From the NCBI RefSeq assembly GCF_000428105.1, contig NZ_ATZH01000013.1:45715-109714 (forward strand): a stretch of 64,000 nucleotides of DNA, read 5' to 3'. Position numbers and translations under genes: made by a program. The DNA is from Bacteroides pyogenes DSM 20611 = JCM 6294. GTDB lineage: Bacteria > Bacteroidota > Bacteroidia > Bacteroidales > Bacteroidaceae. The notes below the pieces were generated by a model that was given only the letters and a program-made list of their open reading frames with translations, was not told the origin of the DNA and made no database searches. Numbering within the stretch: position 1 is the stretch's first letter; each line of letters begins with the position of its first letter. Positions 25,873-35,501 of this stretch are shown here, one piece after another.

Positions 25873-28125
25873 ATGGAGACAATTTACTTATGTATTATCA
25901 TTTTTCTGTTTGCCCTCGCCATATTCGACTTAATGGTCGGAGTAAGCAATGATGCGGTAAACTTTCTCAATTCTGCGGTAGGAGCCAAAGCCGCTTCTTT
26001 CAAAACCATTCTGTTCATCGCCGGAGTCGGTATCTTTATCGGCGCCTCTCTTTCGAACGGAATGATGGACATTGCCCGACACGGCATTTATCAGCCCCAG
26101 CATTTCTATTTCGCCGAACTGATGTGCATCCTGTTGGCTGTGATGCTTACAGACGTAGTGCTGCTCGATGTGTTCAACTCAATGGGTATGCCCACCTCCA
26201 CCACCGTTTCACTGGTATTCGAGCTATTGGGAGGTACGTTCGCCCTATCGCTTATCAAAGTGCACAACAACGACGCGCTCGGTTTGGGCGATTTGATCAA
26301 TACCGACAAAGCCCTTTCCGTTATCATGGGCATCTTTGTGTCGGTAGCTCTTGCTTTCTTCTTCGGAATGATTGTGCAATGGCTTGCCCGCATAATCTTC
26401 ACGTTCAACTACACAAAGAAGGTGAAATACAGCATCGCCCTCTTCGGAGGCGTAGCGGCAACCTCCATTATTTACTTCATGCTGATAAAAGGATTGAAAG
26501 GCAGCTCGTTCATGACTCCCGAAAATAAAGAATGGATACACCGCCACACTTTTCTGCTGATTACTTCTTTCTTCGCGTTTTTCACCATATTGATGCAAAT
26601 ACTCCATTGGCTCAAAGTGAATGTATTTAAAGTAGTGGTGCTGATGGGAACTTTCGCGCTCGCCCTGGCTTTCGCCGGCAATGACCTTGTCAACTTTATC
26701 GGCGTTCCGCTGGCAGGCTTCTCGTCTTTCATGGATTATACGGCCAACGGAGCCGAAGCCGGAGCAGACGGTTTCCTGATGAGTTCGCTGTTGGGACCTG
26801 CCAAAACGCCCTGGTATTTTCTGGTCGGAGCCGGAGCCATCATGGTGTATGCCCTGTCGACCTCAAAAAAAGCACATGCTGTAATTAAAACATCGGTCGA
26901 CCTCTCCCGGCAGGATGAAGGCGAAGAAAACTTCGGAAGCACACCGATGGCACGTACGCTTGTACGTTTCAGTATGGGACTCGCCAACGGGATGGCCCGC
27001 ATCGCGCCCGAAAGAACCAAAAAGTGGGTCGAAACCCGCTTCCGCAAAGACGAAGCGATTATAGCCGACGGGGCGGCATTCGATTTGGTGCGAGCTTCCG
27101 TCAACCTTGTGCTGGCAGGTTTGCTTATCGCCTTGGGAACATCGTTGAAGCTGCCGCTCTCTACTACATACGTCACCTTCATGGTAGCCATGGGTACTTC
27201 ATTGGCCGACCGGGCATGGGGACGCGACTCCGCGGTTTACCGCATCACCGGTGTACTGAGTGTCATCGGCGGATGGTTCATCACAGCGGGAGCAGCCTTC
27301 ACCATCAGCTTTTTCGTAGCTTTGATTCTCTATTACGGAGGCAATACTTCCATCTTCATACTCATCGGGCTGGCAGTGTTTATCTTGATACGCAGCCAAA
27401 TAGTATACAAGAAACGCAAAGCGAAAGAAAACGACAACACTACGCTGAAACAGCTGATGAAATCTACCGACAGCAAGGAAGCTCTGCAACTGATGCGCCG
27501 GCACACGCGCGAAGAATTAGGCAAAGTATTGCAATACGCCGAAAACAACTTCGAGCTGGCAGTTACATCGTTCATTCATGAAAACCTGCGCGGACTCCGC
27601 CGGGCAATGGGGGCTTCCAAATTCGAGAAGCAACTGATCAAACAGATGAAACGTACCGGAGCGGTAGCCATGTACCGACTCGACAATGCTGTTGCACTCG
27701 AAAAAGGATTATATTACTATCAGGGGAATGATTTTGCCAGCGAGCTGGTATACAGCATCTCCCGTCTCTGCGAACCTTGCCTTGAACACATCGACAACAA
27801 CTTCAATCCGCTGGACGCTATTCAGAAAGGAGAATTCGGAGATGTGGCAGAAGATATCACTTACCTCATTCAGCAGTGTCGACGACAACTGGAAAACAAC
27901 GATTACGGCAATCTGGAGGAAGAGATCGGACGCGCCGGCAATTTGAACGACCGGCTCTTACAGCTGAAACATAAAGAGTTGCAAAGGATTCAAGACCAGC
28001 TCGGCAGTATTCGTGTCAGCATCGTCTACCTCACCATGATACAAGAAGCACAGAATGTGGTGAACTATGTGATCAATCTAATGAAAGTCAGCCGTAAGTT
28101 CCAGACCGATACAAAGACGGCATAA
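25873..28125 (+). CDS. Pit-type inorganic phosphate transporter with C-terminal PhoU-like domain
   Basis: Inner-membrane phosphate permease of the PHO4/Pit family. The N-terminal repeat has GVSNDAVNFLNSAVGAKAA and the second has FAGNDLVNFIGVPLAGF, the duplicated GxxNDxxN motif of the family. Twelve or so hydrophobic helices extend to about residue 510, followed by a basic linker (VYKKRKAKEND) and about 220 residues of soluble helical sequence resembling PhoU. Total 750 aa, much longer than plain Pit proteins. The fused domain presumably restrains transport in a phosphate-dependent way. Downstream of ppk1 on the same strand; ends 8 bases from the convergent response regulator. Confidence 0.92.
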   Translation: METIYLCIIIFLFALAIFDLMVGVSNDAVNFLNSAVGAKAASFKTILFIAGVGIFIGASLSNGMMDIARHGIYQPQHFYFAELMCILLAVMLTDVVLLDVFNSMGMPTSTTVSLVFELLGGTFALSLIKVHNNDALGLGDLINTDKALSVIMGIFVSVALAFFFGMIVQWLARIIFTFNYTKKVKYSIALFGGVAATSIIYFMLIKGLKGSSFMTPENKEWIHRHTFLLITSFFAFFTILMQILHWLKVNVFKVVVLMGTFALALAFAGNDLVNFIGVPLAGFSSFMDYTANGAEAGADGFLMSSLLGPAKTPWYFLVGAGAIMVYALSTSKKAHAVIKTSVDLSRQDEGEENFGSTPMARTLVRFSMGLANGMARIAPERTKKWVETRFRKDEAIIADGAAFDLVRASVNLVLAGLLIALGTSLKLPLSTTYVTFMVAMGTSLADRAWGRDSAVYRITGVLSVIGGWFITAGAAFTISFFVALILYYGGNTSIFILIGLAVFILIRSQIVYKKRKAKENDNTTLKQLMKSTDSKEALQLMRRHTREELGKVLQYAENNFELAVTSFIHENLRGLRRAMGASKFEKQLIKQMKRTGAVAMYRLDNAVALEKGLYYYQGNDFASELVYSISRLCEPCLEHIDNNFNPLDAIQKGEFGDVAEDITYLIQQCRRQLENNDYGNLEEEIGRAGNLNDRLLQLKHKELQRIQDQLGSIRVSIVYLTMIQEAQNVVNYVINLMKVSRKFQTDTKTA

Positions 28126-28133
28126 ACAAAGAT

Positions 28134-28532
28134 TCACCATACTATTCCCGGAATATATTTGCTCAACGTATCACGCAGGAGCTCCAACGAGACAGGCTTC
28201 ACCAGCACCTCATCGGCTCCTGCGTTCAGCGCTTCTTCTCTATCGGAACGAAAAGCATAAGCCGTTTGTATGACGATAGGAATCTCTTTACACGTCCCCC
28301 GGATTATTTTCACAGCTTCCAGCCCATTCATCACGGGCATTTTGATATCCATCAAAATCAACTTAGTCTCCTGTCGGTACATATTAAACAAACGTACCGC
28401 TTCTTCTCCGGTCTGCCCCCAATGCAGCTCACACTTTTTCCCTATAATGGCTTTTATCAGTTTAAAACTGCTCTCATTGTCTTCGGCAACTAAAACAAGA
28501 GGTCTTTCGTCTATTGTTATTTCCCCCTTCAT
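28134..28532 (-). CDS. Single-domain response regulator (CheY-like)
   Basis: 132 aa consisting of one receiver domain and nothing else. The acidic pair is in VAEDNES, the phospho-acceptor Asp in LILMDIKMPVMNG, the Thr/aromatic switch in QTAYAF and the conserved Lys in EVLVKPVS. It has no output domain, and no histidine kinase is nearby, so it probably works in a phosphorelay or by protein contact. Its sequence resembles the receiver domains at the C-terminus of hybrid kinases. Convergent with the phosphate transporter. Confidence 0.9.
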   Translation of the reverse strand: MKGEITIDERPLVLVAEDNESSFKLIKAIIGKKCELHWGQTGEEAVRLFNMYRQETKLILMDIKMPVMNGLEAVKIIRGTCKEIPIVIQTAYAFRSDREEALNAGADEVLVKPVSLELLRDTLSKYIPGIVW

Positions 28533-28614
28533 AATAATATAGACTTAATGGCACTTTTATATTTGCATGTTCCTGTTTATCCCTCTAAGATATAAAAAAA
28601 ACAATAAAAACAGC

Positions 28615-28622
28615 TATCTTTG
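28615..28622 (+). promoter_or_regulatory. -7 box of the ABC-F gene
   Basis: TATCTTTG, an exact match to TAnnTTTG, 22 bases before the ATG at 28645. The expected -33 position is A-rich with no TTTG. Confidence 0.45.
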
Positions 28623-28644
28623 CGCCTCAAATTAAAAAAAACAT

Positions 28645-30282
28645 ATGATTTCTGTAGACGGACTGGCCGTAGAATTTGGCGGCACGACTTTATTTAGCGA
28701 CATTTCTTTCGTAATCAACGAAAAAGACCGCATCGCCCTCATGGGAAAAAACGGAGCGGGAAAAAGTACCTTGCTCAAGATTCTTGCCGGAGTGAGGCAG
28801 CCTACGCGCGGTAAAGTGTCGGCGCCCAAAGATTGCGTCGTGGCCTATCTGCCGCAACACCTGATGACCGAAGACGGACGCACGGTGTTTGAAGAAACGG
28901 CGCAGGCCTTTGCCCATCTCCATGAGATGGAAGCACAGATAGACAGGCTGAACAAAGAACTCGAGACCCGCACCGACTACGAAAGCGATAGCTATATGGC
29001 ACTCATCGAAGAGGTTTCGACCCTGAGCGAGAAGTTTTATTCTATCGATGCCACCAATTATGAAGAGGATGTAGAAAAAGCATTGCTCGGTCTGGGCTTT
29101 GCCAGAGAAGATTTCGGGCGCCAGACGAGCGATTTCAGCGGCGGTTGGCGCATGCGCATAGAGCTGGCCAAGCTGTTGTTGCAGAAACCGGATGTGCTTT
29201 TGCTCGACGAACCCACCAACCATCTGGATATCGAATCTATCCAATGGCTCGAAGAGTTTCTGATAAACAACGGAAAAGCGGTCGTCGTCATCAGCCACGA
29301 CCGGAAATTCGTGGACAATATCACCACCCGCACCATTGAAGTGACGATGGGACGCATATACGACTACAAGGTGAATTACTCGCAATATCTGCAACTGCGC
29401 AAGGAACGGCGCGAACAACAGCAGAAAGCTTACGACGAGCAGCAGAAATTCATAGCCGAAACCAAAGAGTTCATCGAACGCTTCAAGGGAACCTACTCTA
29501 AAACACTGCAAGTGCAAAGCCGGGTGAAGATGCTCGAAAAACTCGAACTGCTCGAAGTGGACGAAGAAGACACCTCCGCCCTGCGTTTGAAGTTTCCTCC
29601 TTCTCCCCGCTCGGGGAGTTATCCGGTGACGATGGAAGGAGTGGGAAAATCGTATGGCGACCATATTGTGTTTCAAAACGCCACCCTGACCATCGAACGG
29701 GGAGATAAAGTGGCTTTTGTAGGGAAAAACGGCGAAGGCAAGTCCACGCTTGTGAAATGTATCATGAACGAAATAGAACACACCGGCACGCTGACGCTTG
29801 GGCACAACGTACAAATCGGGTATTTTGCGCAGAATCAGGCGTCATTGATGGACGAAAACCTGACGGTGTTCCAGACCATCGACGATGTGGCAAAGGGAGA
29901 AATCAGAAACAAGATACGCGATCTGCTCGGTGCTTTCATGTTCGGCGGGCCGGAAGAGTCGATGAAAAAAGTAAAAGTGCTTTCGGGAGGCGAACGTACC
30001 CGGCTTGCCATGATCAAACTGCTGCTCGAACCGGTGAACCTGCTCATTCTCGATGAGCCCACCAACCATCTGGACATGAAGACCAAAGATATCTTGAAGC
30101 AAGCGCTGGCAGATTTCGACGGGACGCTCATCGTCGTTTCGCACGACCGAGACTTTCTCGACGGTCTGGTGAGCAAGGTTTACGAGTTCGGAAACAAAAA
30201 AGTCACCGAACACTTGTGCGGCATCTACGAATTCCTCGAAAAGAAGAAGATGGATTCGCTGCAAGAGCTGGAAAGGAAATAG
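28645..30282 (+). CDS. ABC-F family ATPase (ribosome-associated)
   Basis: Soluble protein with two ABC domains and no membrane part. Domain 1 has GKNGAGKSTLLK, signature FSGGWRMRIELA and LLLDEPTNHLD; domain 2 has GKNGEGKSTLVK, LSGGERTRLAM and LILDEPTNHLD. The charged linker between them (about residues 240-300, rich in Glu, Gln and Lys) is the P-site tRNA interaction motif region. ABC-F proteins act on the ribosome in translation or antibiotic protection; the housekeeping Uup/EttA-like kind fits a 545-aa protein in a neutral context. Specific resistance activity cannot be judged here. Confidence 0.92.
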   Translation: MISVDGLAVEFGGTTLFSDISFVINEKDRIALMGKNGAGKSTLLKILAGVRQPTRGKVSAPKDCVVAYLPQHLMTEDGRTVFEETAQAFAHLHEMEAQIDRLNKELETRTDYESDSYMALIEEVSTLSEKFYSIDATNYEEDVEKALLGLGFAREDFGRQTSDFSGGWRMRIELAKLLLQKPDVLLLDEPTNHLDIESIQWLEEFLINNGKAVVVISHDRKFVDNITTRTIEVTMGRIYDYKVNYSQYLQLRKERREQQQKAYDEQQKFIAETKEFIERFKGTYSKTLQVQSRVKMLEKLELLEVDEEDTSALRLKFPPSPRSGSYPVTMEGVGKSYGDHIVFQNATLTIERGDKVAFVGKNGEGKSTLVKCIMNEIEHTGTLTLGHNVQIGYFAQNQASLMDENLTVFQTIDDVAKGEIRNKIRDLLGAFMFGGPEESMKKVKVLSGGERTRLAMIKLLLEPVNLLILDEPTNHLDMKTKDILKQALADFDGTLIVVSHDRDFLDGLVSKVYEFGNKKVTEHLCGIYEFLEKKKMDSLQELERK

Positions 30283-30357
30283 GCACAAGGCTAACGGAAA
30301 ACAAGCAGTCCGAGAAAGCAGATAAACCTTATTGAAAGGAAGTTTACGAACAATGCC

Positions 30358-30393
30358 GTAACCGCTCCGGGAGAATACTTCCGGAGCGATTAC
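30358..30393 (+). terminator. Hairpin after the ABC-F gene
   Basis: GTAACCGCTCCGG (30358-30370) pairs with CCGGAGCGATTAC (30381-30393) with one mismatch, around a 10-base loop. A T-run is absent, so termination is probable but not certain. The rest of the 232-base gap holds the operator and promoter listed next. Confidence 0.5.
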
Positions 30394-30439
30394 CGAAACA
30401 GCCGCATGCTGAATAGAGTTTCAAGCAAATGCCTTTTTC

Positions 30440-30491
30440 TTAGATTCAATCTAAATAAACTTTTAAAATTCAAACAAATATCATATCTTTG
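30440..30491 (+). promoter_or_regulatory. Promoter and 7-1-7 palindromic operator of the metal efflux operon
   Basis: TTAGATTCAATCTAA at 30440-30454 is a perfect palindrome of two 7-base arms around one base, the geometry used by Fur-family repressors. It lies just upstream of a TTTT (30461) and a consensus -7 TATCTTTG (30484-30491), 19 bases apart. The position suits control of the genes starting at 30515. Assignment to a Fur-type regulator is inference. Confidence 0.5.
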
Positions 30492-30514
30492 CCCAATCAT
30501 AACATAAAAGCAGG

Positions 30515-30925
30515 ATGATAAGGAGAAAGCGGATAACAGTAACCATATTGCTTATAATCAACATTTTCATGTTGGTTATTCCCGTTATTCCCCATCACCA
30601 TCATCCCGACAAAATGATTTGCATGAAGCAAGACCTGTCCGAAGTACCCGACTGTCCCGCACATCACCACCATCCCGGACAAGACTCTTGCTGCGACAGC
30701 GAGTGCATGACCCGCTTCCACTCTCCCACTCCGGCGAGACAAACGGATAGCGGACCGCATTACCTGTTCGTTACCACTCTGTTTACGCATCAAATCATCG
30801 AGCGATTATTCCATCCGCAGGAGAAACAACTGAAAGACTATTCCGTATATCGAGAATCCCTGCACGGTACGAATATTGCCCGTACCTTCTCTCTTCGTGC
30901 CCCTCCTTGCACGATTCCCGCATAA
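30515..30925 (+). CDS. Small His-rich membrane-associated protein (DUF6769-like)
   Basis: 136 aa with one N-terminal hydrophobic segment (ITVTILLIINIFMLVIPVIP) followed by HHHH, later HHHH again, and several Cys residues including CC, so a metal-binding periplasmic or membrane-anchored protein is likely. I recall similar short proteins directly before heavy-metal RND genes in Bacteroides, but the family name is from memory. It could act as a metal chaperone or sensor for the efflux system. A 207-base gap with a small hairpin (30922-30949) separates it from the adaptor gene. Confidence 0.65.
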   Translation: MIRRKRITVTILLIINIFMLVIPVIPHHHHPDKMICMKQDLSEVPDCPAHHHHPGQDSCCDSECMTRFHSPTPARQTDSGPHYLFVTTLFTHQIIERLFHPQEKQLKDYSVYRESLHGTNIARTFSLRAPPCTIPA

Positions 30926-31132
30926 TCCGTCTGTTCCGGAAAGGATTATACGGCTCAAAGCCAAAGCGTATCTGAAGTCCGATTTGTAAAAGCCCCTACG
31001 AAGCCGGTTCGTTATGCACGTCAAACGGCATACATCAGTGTTTTTGCGACAGATCGACAGGTACGACACCTGCGGCAAAGTCTATTCTTATTTTCAAGCC
31101 TCCGGGCTTTATTCAACAAGGAGAATATATTT

Positions 31133-32371
31133 ATGAAAAAACTAATTTATATCGTATTCCTCGGATTGTTTATCCTGGGATCATGCACCCATAAACACAA
31201 AGAGGGAACGTGCGAAAACACCCATACGCATGCCATCGGCGACAACCATACCCATGAAGAGGGAGATGAGCACGACCATGAGCAAGAAGTGGGGCACAAC
31301 CATGAGGAAGAAGGTTACGACCACGAAAAAGAAAGCATCCGCTCGCATGAAGACGAAATCATTCTCTCTGCCGCAAAAGCCGAAGCGGCAGGCGTGAAAT
31401 GCAGCGTCATCGAACCCGCCCCTTTCCGGCAAGTCATTAAAACCAGCGGGCAAATTTCGGCAGCGCAGGGAGACGAGTCCGTCATTGTAGCCACAGTGTC
31501 GGGAATCGTTTCTTTCCACGGGCAAATCACCGAAGGGATGGCGGTTAACCGGGGTAAGCCTCTGGTCAACATCTCGTCGAGCAAGACCGCCGAAGGCGAT
31601 GCCGCACAACGTGCCCTCATCGCTCATGAAAGTGCCAAGAAAGAATACGAACGCGTAAAAGCGCTGGTGGAGAGCCGGATCGTATCGAAGAAAGAATACG
31701 AGCAAGCCAAACTGAACCACGACAACGCGCACATCGCCTATGAGGCGCTTTCCAAAAATTATTCGCCCAAGGGACAGGAAATAACATCTCCGCTTGGCGG
31801 ATACGTCAAAAACATCTTGATACGGGAAGGCGATTATGTATCTGTGGGACAACCCTTAATGAGCGTCACTCAGAACCGCCGCCTTTTCTTGCGCGCCGAA
31901 GTGTCGGAGAAATACTACTCCCACCTGCGCAACATCCGCTCCGCCAATTTCCGCACCCCCTACCACAACCGGGTGTATGAGCTGAAGCAGCTCAACGGAA
32001 AGCTTCTTTCTTTCGGAAAATCTTCCGGTAGCCAGTCGTTTTACGTGCCTGTGACTTTCGAGTTCGACAATAAAGTCGACGTCCTTCCCGGCTCATTTGT
32101 CGAGGTCTACCTGTTATCGTCGGACATGGAGAACGTGCTTTCGCTCCCCCGAACGGCGCTCACGGAAGAACAGGGTTCTTTCTTTGTGTACCTGAACGTG
32201 GACGAAGAGGGCTACCGCAAGCAGGAAGTGACTTTAGGCGCCGACAACGGGAAAAACGTACAGATTCTTTCGGGACTGAAAGCCGGCGACCGAGTCGTTG
32301 TCGAAGGGGCCAACCAAGTTCGTCTGGCAGGCATAAGCACAGCCATCCCGGGACATACGCACAATCATTAA
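31133..32371 (+). CDS. RND efflux periplasmic adaptor (CusB/CzcB-like) with His-rich N-terminus
   Basis: Membrane-fusion lipoprotein linking the RND pump to its outer-membrane channel. The signal peptide ends ILGSC (Cys18). Residues about 19-75 are unusually rich in His and acidic residues (HTHAIGDNHTHEEGDEHDH and similar), and the C-terminus ends GHTHNH, pointing to divalent metal binding. The lipoyl/barrel-sandwich halves (VIVATVSGIVSFHGQITEGM and ITSPLGGYVKNILIREGDYV) flank a coiled-coil hairpin. An AAGGAG sequence 8 bases before the ATG is an unusually good Shine-Dalgarno site for this phylum. 412 aa. Confidence 0.92.
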   Translation: MKKLIYIVFLGLFILGSCTHKHKEGTCENTHTHAIGDNHTHEEGDEHDHEQEVGHNHEEEGYDHEKESIRSHEDEIILSAAKAEAAGVKCSVIEPAPFRQVIKTSGQISAAQGDESVIVATVSGIVSFHGQITEGMAVNRGKPLVNISSSKTAEGDAAQRALIAHESAKKEYERVKALVESRIVSKKEYEQAKLNHDNAHIAYEALSKNYSPKGQEITSPLGGYVKNILIREGDYVSVGQPLMSVTQNRRLFLRAEVSEKYYSHLRNIRSANFRTPYHNRVYELKQLNGKLLSFGKSSGSQSFYVPVTFEFDNKVDVLPGSFVEVYLLSSDMENVLSLPRTALTEEQGSFFVYLNVDEEGYRKQEVTLGADNGKNVQILSGLKAGDRVVVEGANQVRLAGISTAIPGHTHNH

Positions 32372-32387
32372 AACGAGGAGACACATC

Positions 32388-35300
32388 ATGCTGAACAAAA
32401 TCATATACAAGTCGCTGCACAACCGGCTGGTGGTACTCTCTGCCGCAATCCTCCTGCTCATCGGAGGAACCTACACGGCCATGCACACCGAAGTGGATGT
32501 ATTTCCCGATCTGAACGCCCCCACGGTGGTGGTGATGACCGAAGCCAACGGGATGGCCGCCGAAGAGGTGGAGCAACTCGTCACATTCCCGGTGGAAACC
32601 GCTGTGAACGGAGCCACCGGAGTACGCCGCGTACGCTCTTCTTCCACCAACGGATTTTCCGTTATCTGGGTAGAATTCGACTGGGGAACCGACATTTATC
32701 TCGCCCGCCAGATCGTTAGCGAGAAACTCGCCGTAGTCAACGAATCGCTGCCGCCCTCTGTGGGCAAACCGACGCTGGGTCCGCAATCTTCCATACTCGG
32801 CGAAATGATGATCATCGGGCTGACTGCCGATTCCACTTCGATGCTCGATCTGCGCACGCTGGCCGACTGGACAATCCGCCCGCGCTTGCTCTCCATCGGC
32901 GGGGTGGCTCAGGTATCCGTGCTGGGCGGAGAAATAAAGGAGTACCAGATTCTGCTGGAGCCGGAGAGGATGCGCCATTACAACGTATCGATGGATGAAA
33001 CCATGCGCGCCGTGCAAGACATGAACCTGAACGCCAACGGAGGGGTGCTATACGAATTCGGAAACGAATACATCATCCGCGGTATGCTTTCGACCGACCG
33101 TACCGGAGAGCTGGAGAAAGCCGTCGTCAAGACGGTCGACGGATTTCCCGTCACCCTCGCCGATATAGCCGATGTGAAGATCGGCCCGAAAGTTCCCAAG
33201 CTCGGCACGGCGTCCGAACGGGGAAAGGAAGCCGTGTTGATGACGGTCACCAAGCAGCCCGCCACCAGTACGCTCGAACTGACGGACAAGCTGGAGGTTT
33301 CATTGAAAGAGCTTCAGAAAAATCTGCCGCCGGACGTAAAAGTCTCTACGGACATCTTCCGCCAGAGCCGGTTCATCGAAAATTCCATCCGTAACGTGAG
33401 GAACGCTCTGCTCGAGGGAGGATTTTTCGTGGTCATCGTGCTGTTTCTCTTTCTGGCCAATGTACGCACCACGCTCATCTCTCTGGTCACTCTTCCCATC
33501 TCCCTGATTGTTTCGATACTGACGCTTCACTACATGGGGCTGACCATCAACACCATGAGCCTGGGCGGCATGGCCATAGCCATCGGATCGCTGGTGGACG
33601 ACGCCATCGTGGATGTGGAAAACGTGTACAAGCGTCTGCGGGAGAACAGGCAGAAACCGGCAAACGAGCGGCTATCCACGCGGGAGGTAGTGTTCAACGC
33701 GTCGAAAGAGGTGCGCATGCCGATACTGAACTCCACGCTTATCATCGTTGTGAGCTTTGTTCCTCTCTTCTTCCTCAGCGGGCTGGAAGGACGGATGCTG
33801 GCGCCGCTCGGAATCGCTTTCATCGTTGCCCTCTTCGCCTCCACCGTGGTGGCGCTCACGCTCACTCCCGTACTCTGCTCCTACCTGCTCGGGCAGAAAC
33901 ATACAAGCGGCGAGATGAAAGAATCGTTTGTGGCGAGCCGGCTGAAAGGAGTGTATAAGACATCGCTGGTATGGGTGCTGAAACACAAGCGGGTGACGCT
34001 GGGAAGCACCATCGTCTTATTCCTCATCGCGCTGGGATGTTTCTTCACGCTCGGACACAGTTTCCTGCCTTCTTTCAACGAAGGCTCGTTCACGATCAAT
34101 CTCAGCACGCTGCCGGGCGTTTCGCTGGAAGAAAGCGACCGCATGGGACGCAAAGCCGAAGAATTGTTATTGCAGATTCCCGAAATACAAACCGTAGCCC
34201 GGAAGACAGGACGCGCCGAACTGGACGAACATGCTTTGGGAGTGAACGTATCGGAACTCGAAGCTCCTTTCGAGCTGAAGGACCGTTCCCGCCATGAATT
34301 AATGGCCGACGTGCGTGAAAAGCTGGGCGGCATCAGCGGCGCGAACATTGAAATCGGACAACCCATCAGCCACCGCATCGATGCCATGCTTTCGGGCACA
34401 AGGGCCAACATCGCCATCAAACTGTTCGGCGACGACCTGAACCGGATGTTCTCGCTCGGCAAACAGATTAAAGAAATCACCGGCGACATTCCCGGCATTG
34501 CCGACCTGAACGTGGAGCAACAAATCGAACGGCCGCAACTGAAAATACATCCCAAACGGGAAATGCTGGCACGATACGGCATCACGCTGCCGGAGTTTTC
34601 GGAATACATCACGATGGCTCTGGCGGGAAAAGCGGTGTCGCAGGTGTACGAACGAGGCAAAAGTTTCGACCTGACGGTAAAGATAAACGATCATGCCCGC
34701 GACGAAATGGAAGCCATACGCGATTTGTCCATCGACACGGGCGACGGAAAGAAAATCCCGCTGAGCTACGTGGCGGAAGTCGTGTCGGGCATGGGGCCGA
34801 ACACCATCAACCGCGAAAACGTGAAACGGAAAATCGTGATCTCCGCCAATGTTTCGGGACGCGACCTGCGCAGTGTGGTGAACGACATCCGCGAACGTAT
34901 CGACCGTGTCTTTCGCCTGCCCGAAGGATACCACATCGAATACGGCGGCCAGTTCGAAAGCGAACAGGCAGCCAGCCGGACGCTCACGCTGACCTCCGTT
35001 ATCAGTATCGCCATCATTTTCCTGCTGCTGTATCATGAATTCCGTAGCCCGAAAGAAGCCGGAGTCATCCTGCTGAACCTGCCGTTGGCACTGATAGGAG
35101 GCGTATTCGTGCTGCTTGTCACTACCGGCGAACTCAGCATTCCCGCCATCATCGGATTCATTTCACTGTTCGGAATCGCCACCCGAAACGGGATGTTGCT
35201 CATCAGTCATTACAAACATCTGCAACAGGAAGAGGGAATGAACGTGTACGAAAGCGTCATCCGCGGTTCGCTCGACCGCTTGAATCCTATTCTCATGACG

Positions 35301-35501
35301 GCCCTCTCTTCGGCCCTCGCCCTGATTCCGCTGGCTCTGGGCGGCGATTTGCCCGGCAACGAGATTCAGAGTCCGATGGCAAAAGTGATATTGGGCGGAT
35401 TGCTCACCTCTACGTTTTTAAACGGTTTCATCATTCCCGTGGTCTATCTGCTGCTTTCCGCAGATACCACGCATTTAAAAGAAAAAGAAGACTATGTATA
35501 A
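32388..35501 (+). CDS. Heavy-metal efflux RND pump (CusA/CzcA family)
   Basis: Proton-driven inner-membrane pump of the HME-RND class, 1037 aa. It has two repeats of one plus five helices with large periplasmic loops. The TM4 motif is AIGSLVDDAIVDVENVYKR, with the acidic residue pair typical of metal-RND proteins, and the N-terminal EVDVFPDLNAPTVVVMTEA segment is characteristic of the family. It begins 16 bases after the adaptor and overlaps the TolC gene by eight. The His-rich partners favour a divalent cation (Zn, Co, Ni, Cd) over Cu/Ag, but the metal cannot be fixed from sequence. Confidence 0.95.
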   Translation: MLNKIIYKSLHNRLVVLSAAILLLIGGTYTAMHTEVDVFPDLNAPTVVVMTEANGMAAEEVEQLVTFPVETAVNGATGVRRVRSSSTNGFSVIWVEFDWGTDIYLARQIVSEKLAVVNESLPPSVGKPTLGPQSSILGEMMIIGLTADSTSMLDLRTLADWTIRPRLLSIGGVAQVSVLGGEIKEYQILLEPERMRHYNVSMDETMRAVQDMNLNANGGVLYEFGNEYIIRGMLSTDRTGELEKAVVKTVDGFPVTLADIADVKIGPKVPKLGTASERGKEAVLMTVTKQPATSTLELTDKLEVSLKELQKNLPPDVKVSTDIFRQSRFIENSIRNVRNALLEGGFFVVIVLFLFLANVRTTLISLVTLPISLIVSILTLHYMGLTINTMSLGGMAIAIGSLVDDAIVDVENVYKRLRENRQKPANERLSTREVVFNASKEVRMPILNSTLIIVVSFVPLFFLSGLEGRMLAPLGIAFIVALFASTVVALTLTPVLCSYLLGQKHTSGEMKESFVASRLKGVYKTSLVWVLKHKRVTLGSTIVLFLIALGCFFTLGHSFLPSFNEGSFTINLSTLPGVSLEESDRMGRKAEELLLQIPEIQTVARKTGRAELDEHALGVNVSELEAPFELKDRSRHELMADVREKLGGISGANIEIGQPISHRIDAMLSGTRANIAIKLFGDDLNRMFSLGKQIKEITGDIPGIADLNVEQQIERPQLKIHPKREMLARYGITLPEFSEYITMALAGKAVSQVYERGKSFDLTVKINDHARDEMEAIRDLSIDTGDGKKIPLSYVAEVVSGMGPNTINRENVKRKIVISANVSGRDLRSVVNDIRERIDRVFRLPEGYHIEYGGQFESEQAASRTLTLTSVISIAIIFLLLYHEFRSPKEAGVILLNLPLALIGGVFVLLVTTGELSIPAIIGFISLFGIATRNGMLLISHYKHLQQEEGMNVYESVIRGSLDRLNPILMTALSSALALIPLALGGDLPGNEIQSPMAKVILGGLLTSTFLNGFIIPVVYLLLSADTTHLKEKEDYV

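Noticed and set aside
28645..30282. Antibiotic-resistance ABC-F (ribosomal protection)
   Set aside because: General ABC-F features only; neutral context and no resistance-type leader or mobile flank, so a specific resistance role is not supported.
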